Shown here in pieces: positions 1 through 6,709 of a DNA stretch of 24,378 nt. The position numbers and the translations under genes are program-made. The notes under the pieces are model-generated. The model was not told the origin of the DNA, did not search any database, and saw only the letters and a program-made list of their open reading frames with translations. This stretch comes from CAYRFE01 sp964539615 (lineage in GTDB: Bacteria; Macinerneyibacteriota; Macinerneyibacteria; Macinerneyibacteriales; CAYRFE01), in NCBI GenBank assembly GCA_964539615.1, contig CAZIJP010000029.1, positions 1 to 24,378 on the forward strand. The letters run 5' to 3'. Numbering within the stretch: the stretch's first letter is position 1; each line of letters opens with the position of its first letter.

Positions 1-29
1 GCTCCCACTACCACAAGCAAAACTCCCAT
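1..29 (-). CDS. Start of a divergent gene, cut by the window edge
   Basis: On the minus strand an ATG at 29-27 opens a reading frame that reads MGVLLVVVG and runs off the window. A perfect AAGGAGG (plus-strand 39-45) sits 9 nt upstream of it, and a good sigma70-type promoter lies at 88-115. The first residues are strongly hydrophobic, as expected for a signal peptide, a membrane segment or the first beta strand of a Rossmann-like domain. Nothing more can be said about the function. Confidence 0.6.
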
Positions 30-87
30 CGAAAGACACCTCCTTATTGAAAAGTCCGTCTAGGCTGTTTATACAATGGGTATCTGT

Positions 88-115
88 ATGATACGTAAAG
101 CACAAGCACAGTCAA
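88..115 (-). promoter_or_regulatory. Sigma70-type promoter for the gene leaving the left edge
   Basis: Read on the minus strand: TTGACT (-35, plus positions 110-115), 16 bp spacer, TATCAT (-10, plus positions 88-93). The predicted start is near 81, leaving about 50 nt of leader before the ATG at 29. The same -35/16 bp/TATCAT layout recurs before the protease gene at 22118-22145. Confidence 0.5.
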
Positions 116-223
116 GAGAATAATTGCATTATTACAACAACATATCGATTTCATAATACGACAGGACATTGTGCAATACCCAAATTTATCGTTCTATATT
201 TCACGTATTCTTTAATTTTCATA

Positions 224-251
224 TTGCAAAAAGGCAAATATACGGTATAGT
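224..251 (+). promoter_or_regulatory. Candidate promoter of the SPFH-aroQ operon
   Basis: TTGCAA (224-229), 16 bp spacer, TATAGT (246-251), followed about 60 nt later by the ribosome binding site of the SPFH gene. The same TTGCAA -35 is used at 18932-18937 with a perfect TATAAT. This is sequence inspection only. Confidence 0.4.
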
Positions 252-320
252 CACTGCAGATATGAACAGGAATTCTAGTAATCTTCAATGGATGCTATAT
301 CCTATAAGGAGGATGACGTT

Positions 321-1199
321 ATGATCGCTGCATTTGCGTTGCTAACGGCTGTCGTTCTTTTCTTTCTCATGTTCTTTGCAAAAAAAATGGATATGCCCCG
401 CTGGCTCTTTGTAGTGGGTTGCCTGTTCTTTTTAGCGCTTGCATTTTATAAATCGATCGTCGTGGTCCACAGCGGCGAGATCGGTGTACAGATATTTATG
501 GAAAATGTTATTGAAAAACCGCTTACTACCGGCTACAACATCATTTACCCGACCGCAAAAGTTGCTGTTTATCCGCTTGCGATCCGTGATAAACAGTTCA
601 ATGCCACAACGTCTCCATTGCAGGTGAAAACCTCGGACAACGTCAGCCTTTCCGTTAATCTCCGTATCCGCTGGAAAATTAACCCGGATAAAGTGCTTAC
701 CGTTCACTCCCTCGCTAAATCAATGGATGAACTTGAAGGTAGATTTATCACGCCAACATTAACCGCGGCGATCACTGATTATTTCGCCCGCAATGAACTT
801 CAGACTCTCTTCGGTATAGAACGCCCTTCCCCGCAAATGATCGGCGCAGAACTTCAAATTGCCATGCAGCGTCAGCTTATAAAACACGGTATCATTATCG
901 ATGAAGTGTTGCTCGAATCAGTTGTTACACCGCAGAACATTCAAGACGAACTCGATAAACAGGCCGTCATACAACAAGAACTTAAGACCGCAGAGATGCG
1001 TAAAAAACTCGCTCAAGAGAACGCAGATATCCAAAATATCATCAACACGACCTATACACAAGGCTATCTGCAAAATGAAGCGATAAAAATGATGCGAGAA
1101 CTGGCGACAAATAAGAACAATACATTCGTCGTACTTCCTACTACAACGAACGGTTTCGGCATGCCGCTGATCCTGCCCGAGAAAAAGACCGGTGAATAA
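321..1199 (+). CDS. SPFH/prohibitin-family membrane protein
   Basis: A 292-residue member of the SPFH (stomatin/prohibitin/flotillin/HflK-C) family. These proteins form large membrane-anchored ring assemblies that organise membrane domains and modulate proteases. The N-terminus has two hydrophobic stretches (about residues 2-20 and 26-45). The SPFH core follows from about residue 47 (HSGEIGVQ) through the conserved SVNLRIRWKI region, and then a charged, probably coiled-coil helix from about residue 205 to 250. The ATG at 321 is preferred to the in-frame ATG at 288 because AAGGAGG at 306-312 lies 8 nt upstream of it. It heads an operon, with aroQ beginning 6 nt after its stop. No NfeD or FtsH partner is visible here, so the specific role is unknown. 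Confidence 0.85.
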   Translation: MIAAFALLTAVVLFFLMFFAKKMDMPRWLFVVGCLFFLALAFYKSIVVVHSGEIGVQIFMENVIEKPLTTGYNIIYPTAKVAVYPLAIRDKQFNATTSPLQVKTSDNVSLSVNLRIRWKINPDKVLTVHSLAKSMDELEGRFITPTLTAAITDYFARNELQTLFGIERPSPQMIGAELQIAMQRQLIKHGIIIDEVLLESVVTPQNIQDELDKQAVIQQELKTAEMRKKLAQENADIQNIINTTYTQGYLQNEAIKMMRELATNKNNTFVVLPTTTNGFGMPLILPEKKTGE

Positions 1200-1205
1200 G
1201 ACGGT

Positions 1206-1643
1206 ATGATCGCAGTGGTCAACGGCCCCGTGATGTCCATGCTTGGGCAGCGCGAGCCGGATAAATACGGCAGTTTCTCACTTGCCGACATCGAAAAACG
1301 ATTGCAAACCGATTTCCCCGAAAAACACTTTGTGTTTTTTCAATCGGATATTGAGGGTGAGATCATTTCTTTTTTACTGTCCAACAATAATATTTCCGCC
1401 GTGATAATCAATCCTGCAGGCTATACCACCACATCAGTGGCCATACGCGATGCGTTATCCGCAATAGCAAAACCTTCAGTTGAAGTACATATTACCAATA
1501 TTCACGCACGGGAAGAATTCCGAAAGAATTCTCTTATCGCCCCCGTCTGCATCGGACAAATCGCCGGGTTAGGTATATACAGTTATATTCTTGCCGCCCG
1601 GTTTCTGATAGATTACCTAAAAACGAACGAACAGAAAGGATAA
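1206..1643 (+). CDS. aroQ: Type II 3-dehydroquinate dehydratase-like protein, altered active site
   Basis: A 145-residue protein of the size and pattern of type II dehydroquinase, which converts 3-dehydroquinate to 3-dehydroshikimate in the shikimate pathway as a dodecamer. Recognisable family motifs are NGP...LGQREPDKYG (residues 7-21), the FQSDIEGE block, INPAGYTTTSVAIRDAL and EVHITNIHAREEFR. The catalytic Arg and Tyr of REPxxYG and the His of EVH are kept. The usual Asn of NGPN is Val here (NGPVM), and the usual His of YTHTS is Thr (YTTTS); the Ser of HIS is Thr. Both of the first two positions line the active site in characterised enzymes, so activity may be reduced or changed. There is no clear Shine-Dalgarno, so translation is probably coupled to the SPFH gene 6 nt upstream. 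No other shikimate gene is nearby. Confidence 0.85.
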   Translation: MIAVVNGPVMSMLGQREPDKYGSFSLADIEKRLQTDFPEKHFVFFQSDIEGEIISFLLSNNNISAVIINPAGYTTTSVAIRDALSAIAKPSVEVHITNIHAREEFRKNSLIAPVCIGQIAGLGIYSYILAARFLIDYLKTNEQKG

Positions 1644-1650
1644 GTAACGT

Positions 1651-2367
1651 ATGATGATGCTTGCTCATGTTGCTACTGTCATCGGTCTTCTCTCCGCATC
1701 ACTGGCCACATCGCTTGTACTGGCACGGATGCTGAAATGCATTCCTCTTACACAAGCTCAGGCCGAAGGTGCGGTAAAATCACGTTTTCTGACACCGGCC
1801 ACCATAATTGCCGGTATCGCAGGTTTTACCCTGCTGCTTACGCTTATCGGATACGGCATATTTGCAAATGCGCCGCGCGCCTTACCGGTGTTTACCACCA
1901 TACCGTTTGCCGTGGTCATGATATTTGCCGTGATGTTATTTTTGAAAAACCGTCAAAGCATTTTCCCGTCGGTGCTGACGCTGGCCGGGCTGGTCTTTAT
2001 CTGGGTCGCGCCTTTGATAGCACGCGGAGTATCGGAATCGGTCTCTTGGCTTGATATGATCAATTTCTATGACGGTTATATTTCGTCCTCGACGTCATCT
2101 TCCAATTATGCAACGTTTGAAATAAGCGCTGCACCGAAAAAAACATTGCAATATACCATGCTTGAATATCAGGCCGACAACAAACGCCTGCGTCACGCCG
2201 GTTCTATAACGCTTGATGAAAAGACCAGAATGCTGAAGATCGATGAGAACCCTCCGTGCAAGGTCAGCAAATTGGTGACCGACGATGGAGTTGTCTTAAC
2301 GATCACGTCCACGACCAAAGAATTTCCACAGTTTAAATTTAAATCCATGAAGGAGGCTCAGCCATGA
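1651..2367 (+). CDS. Four-helix membrane protein with C-terminal soluble domain, unknown
   Basis: A 238-residue protein that I do not recognise. Four hydrophobic segments are clear (about residues 5-27, 46-72, 79-98 and 103-127), followed by about 110 hydrophilic residues containing a Ser-rich turn (YISSSTSSSNY) and a beta-rich tail. The gene begins with three consecutive ATG codons (1651, 1654, 1657), with AAAGGA at 1635-1640 as the likely ribosome binding site. It starts 7 nt after aroQ and its stop overlaps the start of the lipoprotein gene, so the four genes are probably one transcript. The context (SPFH protein before, lipoprotein after) suggests a cell-envelope role; that is inference. 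Confidence 0.75.
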   Translation: MMMLAHVATVIGLLSASLATSLVLARMLKCIPLTQAQAEGAVKSRFLTPATIIAGIAGFTLLLTLIGYGIFANAPRALPVFTTIPFAVVMIFAVMLFLKNRQSIFPSVLTLAGLVFIWVAPLIARGVSESVSWLDMINFYDGYISSSTSSSNYATFEISAAPKKTLQYTMLEYQADNKRLRHAGSITLDEKTRMLKIDENPPCKVSKLVTDDGVVLTITSTTKEFPQFKFKSMKEAQP

Positions 2368-3155
2368 TGAAATATGCAGTTATTATTTTCACAGCGCTTA
2401 TGCTTGCGTTATCGTTTACAGCGTGCAAAGGCCCGAAGTCAAAAGAACTTGAGAAAAAGGTGCTTGATCAGGAACAAGCTCTTCGCTTACACCACGAAAA
2501 CATGAACAAATTCTATGAAAGCCTGAAAACCATACAAGAAACCGAACTGCAGATCGACAAAATGATGGAATCACGTAAACCGAACACCGTCGACGTCGAT
2601 CAGGAGATCTTGAAAAAGATCGAGATACTGAAAGGTGTCGTGACCGACCAAAAGAAAAAAATCGCAGACATGCAAAAACAGGTCGCGTATTACAAACCGT
2701 ACAAAGAACAGTATGAAGGCCTGAAAAAAGAAGTTGCGATGTATCAGATGATCATTGCCGATAAAGATAAGAAAATTGCCGAAATGGAAGAAAACATCAA
2801 ACGCCTTCAGACAAAGAACGAAGAGCTAACCAAAGAAAACGTTCAGCTGACCGTAGAAAAGAACACCATTTATTTCACTTTCGGTGAAAAGAATGAACTT
2901 ATCGAGAGAGGCGCTGTCAGAAAAAGCGGCGGCAACCTTTTCGGCGGTAAAACACTTATTCCGGTGAATGACCCGTCATTATTTACTTCAGGCGATAAAC
3001 GTGAGATCAAAACGATCGACGCAGGTGCTCCGATCGAAAAGATCGTCCTTGAAAGAAAACCGGAATCATACAAGATCAACGGCAATGTTGTTGAGATCAT
3101 CGACCCGGTTGAATTCTGGAAGAACCCGTACTTAGTAATAATTATTAACAAATAA
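2364..3155 (+). CDS. Coiled-coil lipoprotein, Bacteroidota-type family
   Basis: A 263-residue protein with a lipoprotein-type signal (hydrophobic residues 4-18, then SFTAC with Cys21 as the probable lipidated residue; Phe at -3 is not the usual lipobox residue). A long charged heptad-rich coiled coil runs from about residue 25 to 170. A compact C-terminal domain follows, beginning NTIYFTFGEKNELIERG and ending EFWKNPYLVIIINK. From memory, this architecture with the YFTFG-K-EL start and KFW...YLVI end is common in Bacteroidota, where some members are labelled collagen-binding adhesins (Cbp1-like). I would not carry that function over. AAGGAGG at 2350-2356 precedes tandem ATGs at 2364 and 2367. 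The start overlaps the preceding stop (ATGA). Confidence 0.8.
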   Translation: MMKYAVIIFTALMLALSFTACKGPKSKELEKKVLDQEQALRLHHENMNKFYESLKTIQETELQIDKMMESRKPNTVDVDQEILKKIEILKGVVTDQKKKIADMQKQVAYYKPYKEQYEGLKKEVAMYQMIIADKDKKIAEMEENIKRLQTKNEELTKENVQLTVEKNTIYFTFGEKNELIERGAVRKSGGNLFGGKTLIPVNDPSLFTSGDKREIKTIDAGAPIEKIVLERKPESYKINGNVVEIIDPVEFWKNPYLVIIINK

Positions 3156-3161
3156 CACTCG

Positions 3162-3187
3162 GCCGGGGATATTCCCCGGCTCTCTTT
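3162..3187 (+). terminator. Hairpin between the lipoprotein gene and cysS
   Basis: An 8 bp GC-rich stem (GCCGGGGA 3162-3169 with TCCCCGGC 3173-3180, loop of 3) followed by TCTCTTT. It starts 7 nt after the lipoprotein stop and ends just before the cysS ribosome binding site. The U tract is interrupted by C, so termination is probably partial, letting some transcription continue into cysS, which has no obvious promoter of its own in the 48 nt gap. Confidence 0.6.
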
Positions 3188-3203
3188 CAAATGAGGTAGG
3201 CCG

Positions 3204-4646
3204 ATGGAAATCAAATTATACAACACGTTATCTCGTTCCGTTGAGATATTCAAACCGATAGTACCAAACACAATGAAAATGTATGCATGCGGCATCACCG
3301 TGCAAGACCATTCTCATATCGGCCATGCACGACAGGCGATCGTCTTCGACGTTATCCGTAAGTTTTTTGAATTTGCCGGTTATAAGGTCGATTATATCCG
3401 CAATTTTACCGATATAGACGATAAGATCATCGCGAAAGCAGCATTGACCGGTAAGAAAGCGCATGAGATCAGCGAATTTTTCATTGCAGAATCGACAAAA
3501 GATCTTCAAATGTTGAAGGTTGACGGCGCCACCGTCGAACCGAAGGTCACGGAACATATTGAGGACATCATCGCGTTCATTCAAAAATTGATCGATAAAG
3601 GCAATGCCTATGTCAGCAACGGCGAAGTGCTCTTCGATGTAAAATCATTCGACGGTTACGGCAAATTGTCCAACCGCAAACTCGATGAACAGGTTTCGGA
3701 AGATGAGACGCCGAACAAACGCAATCCGCAGGACTTCAGTCTTTGGAAACCCGCAAAACCCGGCGAGCCCTTCTGGGAGTCGCCATGGGGTATCGGCAGA
3801 CCGGGCTGGCATATAGAGTGTTCGGTGATGTCGTATAAATATCTCGGCGAAACCTTCGACATTCACGGCGGCGGGCATGATCTGGTATTTCCCCATCACG
3901 AGAATGAGATCGCTCAGAGTGAAGCATGCACCGGCAAACCGTTTGCCAATTACTGGATCCACAACGGCCTTGTGATGGTCAACGGCCAGAAGATGAGCAA
4001 AAGCCTCGGTAATTTTTATACGATAAAAGACGCGCTTGTTAAATTCCAGCCGGATGTGATCCGCTATGTGGTGTTGTCGCATAATTATTCCACCGCTATC
4101 GACTTCAGCGAAGATATTTTCCTGAATGCCAATAAGCGCACGCATTATTTCTATAAATCGCTTGCGTTGATCAAGTCTATAACAGGCCTTGATGGAAAAA
4201 AAGAAAACCTTCTTCCCGGTATTATCGACGGAATGGATGCTGCTTTCACGGAAGCAATGAGCGATAATTTCAATACGGCACGTGTCATTGCCAACTGGTC
4301 GGACATCTTTAAAACGCTTAACGAGCTTATCACATCAAAGACCGTAAAGAACAATGACAAAGCATATACGCTTACATTATTTCTTGAGGCATTTGCACGG
4401 CAGACCGCCATTCTCCGTATTTTCGATGAAGACCCAGCAGCTTTTTTGCAGGAGTTCAGGCAAAAATTTGCTGCAAGCAATTCTATCGACGCTGCAGTGA
4501 TCTCAGCCAAGATCGCCGAACGCACGGCAGCCCGCGCAAATAAAGACTTCAAACGTTCCGATGAGATCCGTGATGAACTGAAAGCGATGAAGATCGCGGT
4601 ACTAGACTCGCAAAACGGGACAGAATGGGACATTCTCTTAGATTGA
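3204..4646 (+). CDS. cysS: Cysteinyl-tRNA synthetase
   Basis: A 480-residue class I aminoacyl-tRNA synthetase that charges tRNA-Cys in the cytoplasm. The HIGH signature is HIGHA at residues 38-42 and KMSKS is at 263-267 (GQKMSKSLGNF). The four zinc ligands that select cysteine are in place: Cys29, Cys206, His231 and Glu235 (in CGIT, WHIECS and FPHHENE). The WHIECS and HGGGHDL blocks are diagnostic for CysRS. The C-terminal helical region contains the usual AARANKDFKRSDEIRDEL segment. Length is normal for the family. The ribosome binding site is TGAGGT at 3192-3197. Its 3' end overlaps the next reading frame by 22 nt, and its terminator lies inside that frame. Confidence 0.97.
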   Translation: MEIKLYNTLSRSVEIFKPIVPNTMKMYACGITVQDHSHIGHARQAIVFDVIRKFFEFAGYKVDYIRNFTDIDDKIIAKAALTGKKAHEISEFFIAESTKDLQMLKVDGATVEPKVTEHIEDIIAFIQKLIDKGNAYVSNGEVLFDVKSFDGYGKLSNRKLDEQVSEDETPNKRNPQDFSLWKPAKPGEPFWESPWGIGRPGWHIECSVMSYKYLGETFDIHGGGHDLVFPHHENEIAQSEACTGKPFANYWIHNGLVMVNGQKMSKSLGNFYTIKDALVKFQPDVIRYVVLSHNYSTAIDFSEDIFLNANKRTHYFYKSLALIKSITGLDGKKENLLPGIIDGMDAAFTEAMSDNFNTARVIANWSDIFKTLNELITSKTVKNNDKAYTLTLFLEAFARQTAILRIFDEDPAAFLQEFRQKFAASNSIDAAVISAKIAERTAARANKDFKRSDEIRDELKAMKIAVLDSQNGTEWDILLD

Positions 4647-5929
4647 CACGTTCGATCCATTCAGAAACGGGAGCCTATACTCCCGTTTCTTTTATTCTGC
4701 TTTTTTCACTATGTTTTTTTATAATTCAAAGCACGGCCGCCATTGTCTTTATTCCTATGGACAAAACGCAAAAAGACCATCTACGTGCTTACGGCGTTGT
4801 TTATCATGCCGTTCGCGACGGTATGAAAGCGGAATGGGCGCTTAATTATCGTGGCGGTTCATTTATAATCTTTGACGATAATGCAACGGTCAAAGCTCAA
4901 GAATTCAATATCACCTATTCGATCATATCCGACAGCGACTATGAAACAATCAAGACGGTTGTAGACGGTGAAAATATGAATCTTGTGCCTCTTGAGAAAT
5001 CAGCAAGGATTGCCGTTTATGCCCCGCCGATATTCAATCCGTGGGACGATGCGGTCACCATTGCACTTGATTATGCAAAGATACCCTATGACCGTATTTG
5101 GGACGTTGATGTGATCAATGGGAAAGTTTTCAATTATGACTGGGTGCATCTCCATCATGAAGATTTCACCGGTCAATTCGGAAAGTTCCTCTCGTATGAA
5201 GACACGGCATGGTATATCACGCAAAAACAACGAGAGACGGAAGAAGCAAAAGCATTGGGTTTTAAAAAAGTTTCAGAAGTAAAACGTAAAACAGCACAGA
5301 CCCTTCGCCTTTTTGTTGAAAAAGGCGGTTTCCTTTTTACCATGTGTTCCGGGACGGATACGCTGGATATCGCCCTTGCGTGTGCATTATCCGATATCGT
5401 ACCCGAAGAATACGACGGCGACCCTATCGACCCGGATTTTGCGTCAAAAATGACGTTCACCGATACTTTCGCTTTTACCAACTTCACGCTTATCACCGAT
5501 CCGTACGTTTACGAATTCTCAACGATTGATACACCGAGAACGAACCGGCCTGATTTCATCCTTCAGGGATATTTCAAACTATTTGAATTTGCCGCAAAGA
5601 TCGATACGGTGCCTTGTTTATTGAACCAGAATCACGAACATGTTATTAAAGACTTCCTTGGGCAAACCACTGCTTTCACGCTGGAAACATTAAAAAAAGA
5701 CGTAACTGTATTGGCGCGTTACGAACGGTGGGAAGAAGCGAAATATATCATGGCAAAACGGGGAAAAGGATTTTTCGTATTCTTCGGCGGCCACGACCCC
5801 GAGGATTTTCAACATTTGATCGGCGATCCTCCAACCGATATCAATCTTCACCGCAATTCTCCCGGCTATCGGCTGATTTTGAATAATGTATTGTTCCCGT
5901 CGGCTAAAAAGAAAGAATTAAAAACCTGA
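4625..5929 (+). CDS. Exported conserved protein of the family mislabelled 'asparagine synthetase B'
   Basis: A 434-residue protein matching a conserved family of Bacteroidota and relatives, often annotated 'asparagine synthetase B' although it lacks AsnB glutaminase or ATP-pyrophosphatase motifs. Blocks I recognise are IPMDKTQKDHLRAYG (residues 43-57), LNYRGGSF, VHLHHEDFTGQFGKF, LFTMCSGTDTLDIALA, LLNQNHEHVIKDFLGQTTAF and the C-terminal GGHDPEDFQHLIGDPPTD...NSPGYRLILNNVLFP. The ILNNVLFP ending and fold-like features recall DUF4159/ThuA glutamine-amidotransferase-like proteins. An N-terminal signal segment (about residues 21-39, ending STAA) suggests export. The only in-frame ATG before the family core is 4625, which places the cysS terminator hairpin in codons 14-22. 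A CTG at 4697 after the hairpin is an alternative start. Function unknown. Confidence 0.85.
   Translation: MGHSLRLTRSIHSETGAYTPVSFILLFSLCFFIIQSTAAIVFIPMDKTQKDHLRAYGVVYHAVRDGMKAEWALNYRGGSFIIFDDNATVKAQEFNITYSIISDSDYETIKTVVDGENMNLVPLEKSARIAVYAPPIFNPWDDAVTIALDYAKIPYDRIWDVDVINGKVFNYDWVHLHHEDFTGQFGKFLSYEDTAWYITQKQRETEEAKALGFKKVSEVKRKTAQTLRLFVEKGGFLFTMCSGTDTLDIALACALSDIVPEEYDGDPIDPDFASKMTFTDTFAFTNFTLITDPYVYEFSTIDTPRTNRPDFILQGYFKLFEFAAKIDTVPCLLNQNHEHVIKDFLGQTTAFTLETLKKDVTVLARYERWEEAKYIMAKRGKGFFVFFGGHDPEDFQHLIGDPPTDINLHRNSPGYRLILNNVLFPSAKKKELKT
4664..4695 (+). terminator. cysS intrinsic terminator, inside the next gene's coding frame
   Basis: A perfect 10 bp stem (GAAACGGGAG 4664-4673 with CTCCCGTTTC 4680-4689, loop CCTATA) is followed by TTTTATT and further T-rich sequence to 4708. 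It begins 18 nt after the cysS stop. If the downstream gene starts at 4625, the hairpin encodes the residues just before its signal-peptide core. Confidence 0.75.
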
Positions 5930-5946
5930 TTATTTTCTCATCAATC

Positions 5947-5975
5947 TTGTAATATTTCCCCTCCGATGCTATACT
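5947..5975 (+). promoter_or_regulatory. Promoter of the ConA-like exported protein gene
   Basis: TTGTAA (5947-5952), 17 bp spacer, TATACT (5970-5975). The predicted start is near 5982, giving a leader of only about 19 nt that still contains the AGGGAGG ribosome binding site at 5989-5995. Confidence 0.55.
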
Positions 5976-6000
5976 GCTTGTGAAGACAAGGGAGGTAATG

Positions 6001-6669
6001 ATGAGATATGTTTTTTTCTTGGTATTGATGGCATTTTTTGGTTCTTTAGTTATTGCTCAGGACTTTGATTTTGTTGCAGGGAATGACACCCTTTTTTCAG
6101 ACTTTGTATCATACAGAAGCGGTGACGTTCCGACAAAATGGAGTATTCAACGAGGTACTATTGAGGTTCAGGATTTTAACGGAGAAAAGGTTATCCGTTT
6201 TGTGAGCCCGTCAGGCCATATGGTTGCAAAACTTCCGGCAGGTAATCAGATGCCTTCAAAATTTACGATTGAGTTTGAAGTTTATTTTGAAAAAAATAAA
6301 AGTATCGATTATGAGATCGGATTATGGGATGATGGCAAAAAGCTTTCGCCCGAAGAAAAGTTAGTCAAGAAAATTAGAGCTACAAATAAAAATACCTTGT
6401 ATTATAATCAAACACATGCTTCAACACCCAAAAACGATACATTTGAAACCGGCTGGAGAAAAATATCAATATCGTATGATAACGGAAAAGTGAAAGCGTA
6501 TATCGATAATTATCGTCTGTTGAATATTCCTGAATTTTCAGGAAAATTGTCCGGCATCACGTTTTTCGCTTCACATAGCAGCGACTATCCATGCTTAATG
6601 AAAAATTTCTCCTTAAAAGGATTCAAAGAAATCCCAAATACTATCAATACCGGCTCTATGGGACACTGA
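6001..6669 (+). CDS. Secreted ConA-like/LamG-type beta-sandwich protein
   Basis: A 222-residue exported protein with a clean signal peptide (MRYVFFLVLMAFFGSLVIA, then QDFDF). The mature part looks like one concanavalin A-like jelly roll: FSDFVSYRSGDVPTKWSI, KFTIEFEVYFEKN, GWRKISISYDNGKVKAYIDN and RLLNIPEF are the usual strand patterns. From memory it resembles the N-terminal domain of some Bacteroidota OmpA-family proteins (DFVAGD...GDFPSKW), but no OmpA domain follows. The start is set by AGGGAGG at 5989-5995 with tandem ATGs at 5998 and 6001; a GTG at 5980 lies upstream of the ribosome binding site and is unlikely. The gene stands alone between its own promoter and terminator. No ligand can be assigned. 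Confidence 0.8.
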   Translation: MRYVFFLVLMAFFGSLVIAQDFDFVAGNDTLFSDFVSYRSGDVPTKWSIQRGTIEVQDFNGEKVIRFVSPSGHMVAKLPAGNQMPSKFTIEFEVYFEKNKSIDYEIGLWDDGKKLSPEEKLVKKIRATNKNTLYYNQTHASTPKNDTFETGWRKISISYDNGKVKAYIDNYRLLNIPEFSGKLSGITFFASHSSDYPCLMKNFSLKGFKEIPNTINTGSMGH

Positions 6670-6679
6670 TACCACCATA

Positions 6680-6709
6680 ATCCCTCCGTTATACGGGGGG
6701 ATTTTTATT
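6680..6709 (+). terminator. Intrinsic terminator after the ConA-like protein gene
   Basis: A 10 bp stem (ATCCCTCCGT 6680-6689 with ACGGGGGGAT 6693-6702, one T-G pair, loop of 3) is followed by TTTTATT. It lies 11 nt after the stop and runs into the stop codon of the convergent CNNM gene at 6705. There is no A tract on the other side, so it acts mainly on the plus strand. Confidence 0.8.

Noticed and set aside
288..320. Upstream ATG extension of the SPFH protein
   Set aside because: The extra 11 residues (MDAISYKEDDV) would be encoded across the AAGGAGG ribosome binding site that serves the ATG at 321, and they are not part of a hydrophobic N-terminus.
3645..4145. Minus-strand open frame of 166 codons inside cysS
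   Set aside because: It is the complement of the zinc-site and KMSKS region of CysRS; no independent support.
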